From Acidobacteriaceae bacterium (GTDB lineage Bacteria > Acidobacteriota > Terriglobia > Terriglobales > Acidobacteriaceae), in NCBI GenBank assembly GCA_030044455.1, contig JASHVU010000584.1:1-6712 (forward strand): a stretch of 6,712 nucleotides of DNA, written 5' to 3'. A program made the position numbers and the translations under genes. Of this stretch, positions 6,342 to 6,712 are shown piece after piece (position 1 is the first letter of the stretch; every line of letters begins with the position of its first letter). The notes under the pieces were generated by a model. The model worked only from the letters and a program-made list of their open reading frames with translations. It had not been told where the DNA came from and did not search any database.

Positions 6342-6430
6342 GTAGCGCCGCGCTCCCCGGGGTCCCCAGCAAATGGACTTTATTTGCTGGGGTGGAAGCG
6401 CGGTTGTCGTGCGGGCATCCCGGCCCGCAC
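6342..6430 (+). repeat. REP element copy 3 with 40-nt insertion in loop 1
   Basis: GTAG (6342-6345) and CCGCGC (6348-6353) pair with GCGCGG (6398-6403) as in the other copies, but the loop is 44 nt instead of 4. Hairpin 2 (GTGCGGGC / GCCCGCAC, loop ATCCCG, 6409-6430) is intact and identical to that of copy 4. The total is 89 nt, that is 49 plus 40. The flank at 6433-6452 resembles the flank after copy 1. Confidence 0.82.
6364..6392. repeat. Nested perfect 11-bp hairpin inside REP copy 3
   Basis: CCCCAGCAAAT (6364-6374) is the exact reverse complement of ATTTGCTGGGG (6382-6392), with loop GGACTTT between them. It is preceded by the palindrome CCCCGGGG (6355-6362). It is absent from the other three REP copies. 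No T-run follows on either strand, so it is not a standard terminator. It may be a second type of small palindromic repeat inserted into the first. Confidence 0.75.
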
Positions 6431-6462
6431 CCGGTAATTTGCATCCCAGCCCAACCAGCGTC

Positions 6463-6511
6463 GTAGCGCCGCGCTCCAGCGCGGTTGTCGTGCGGGCATC
6501 CCGGCCCGCAC
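6463..6511 (+). repeat. REP element copy 4 (complete)
   Basis: This is the cleanest 49-nt copy. It has GTAG (6463-6466), hairpin 1 CCGCGC / GCGCGG with loop TCCA (6469-6484), the linker TTGTC, and hairpin 2 GTGCGGGC / GCCCGCAC with loop ATCCCG (6490-6511), both stems perfect. It sits 32 bp after copy 3 in the same orientation, between the transposase and the minus-strand gene at the right edge. It could act at the 3' end of transcripts from that gene. Confidence 0.87.
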
Positions 6512-6555
6512 CTCGAATCTAACCCGCCATGCCAGATAGACCGTGGGCCGTTCCG

Positions 6556-6711
6556 CTATTTGGTTTGCTGTTCCCGGCTCTTAGTCTTCACAAACACTGA
6601 TCCCACCTTGCCGCTGATCACGTCCAGCACCGCCAGGCGCACCGCTGCCGGCTTGGGGCCGGCGACCGCAACCAGGTGTGGCAATCCGCTCTTCATCAGC
6701 GACTCGTACTC
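6556..6711 (-). CDS. C-terminal fragment, possibly VWFA-related acidobacterial-type protein
   Basis: An open minus-strand frame enters from the right edge and ends at TAG (6556-6558), giving 51 visible C-terminal residues. The piece has YESLMKSGLPH, then VRLAVLDVISGKVGSVFV, then a basic tail ending EQQTK. A short Gly-Leu turn, a variable strand, then an R-L-x-V-x-D-x-x-[ST]-G-x-x-G-[ST] block resembles the extreme C-terminus of proteins annotated as VWFA-related acidobacterial domain proteins. The identification rests on this short stretch only; the N-terminal part and any signal peptide are outside the window. That the frame is coding is supported by its strong third-position G/C preference and lack of internal stops. 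Confidence 0.5.
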   Translation of the reverse strand, partial: EYESLMKSGLPHLVAVAGPKPAAVRLAVLDVISGKVGSVFVKTKSREQQTK

Positions 6712-6712
6712 G

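Noticed and set aside
5455..6511. CRISPR array
   Set aside because: The repeats are irregularly spaced, differ in orientation and surround a transposase gene; there are no spacers of uniform length or cas genes.

Overview
The window is about 60% G+C, gene-dense bacterial DNA. It most likely comes from an Acidobacteriota (Terriglobia-type) chromosome. That assignment is an inference: a receiver domain fused to a thioredoxin-reductase-like flavoenzyme, paired with a Crp-domain histidine kinase, is an arrangement I associate with that phylum, and the partial gene at the right edge ends like the acidobacterial 'VWFA-related' proteins. No rRNA or other strong phylogenetic marker is present.

Layout. 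Positions 2-1167 (+) hold the end of a TauE/SafE-type anion exporter and a DUF1634 membrane protein, a common operon pair. Positions 1229-1903 (-) encode a NarL/LuxR-type regulator whose receiver domain has lost its phosphoacceptor Asp. A 393-bp divergent intergenic region follows, with a plausible promoter for the regulator. Positions 2297-5418 (+) are a two-gene operon. The first gene is a receiver / cysteine-less glutaredoxin-like / thioredoxin-reductase-like fusion that lacks the redox CxxC. The second is a soluble histidine kinase with a Crp-like N-terminus and a large Cys-containing insert inside its dimerisation region. Together they look like a two-component system whose output is a flavoenzyme rather than a transcription factor.

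Positions 5415-6511 form a REP/RAYT cluster. A REP-associated tyrosine transposase (HUH, Y1 type) is flanked by four copies of a structured repeat (49 nt in its basic form), each made of a GTAG head followed by two tandem hairpins. One copy is inverted and forms the 3' coding end of the transposase. One copy has a 40-nt hairpin-bearing insertion in its first loop. A fifth, head-only fragment supplies the stop codon of the kinase gene. The right edge (6556-6711, -) is the C-terminus of a gene that enters from outside the window.

The two least ordinary parts are the enzyme-output redox two-component pair and the REP/RAYT cluster with its nested and gene-overlapping repeats.
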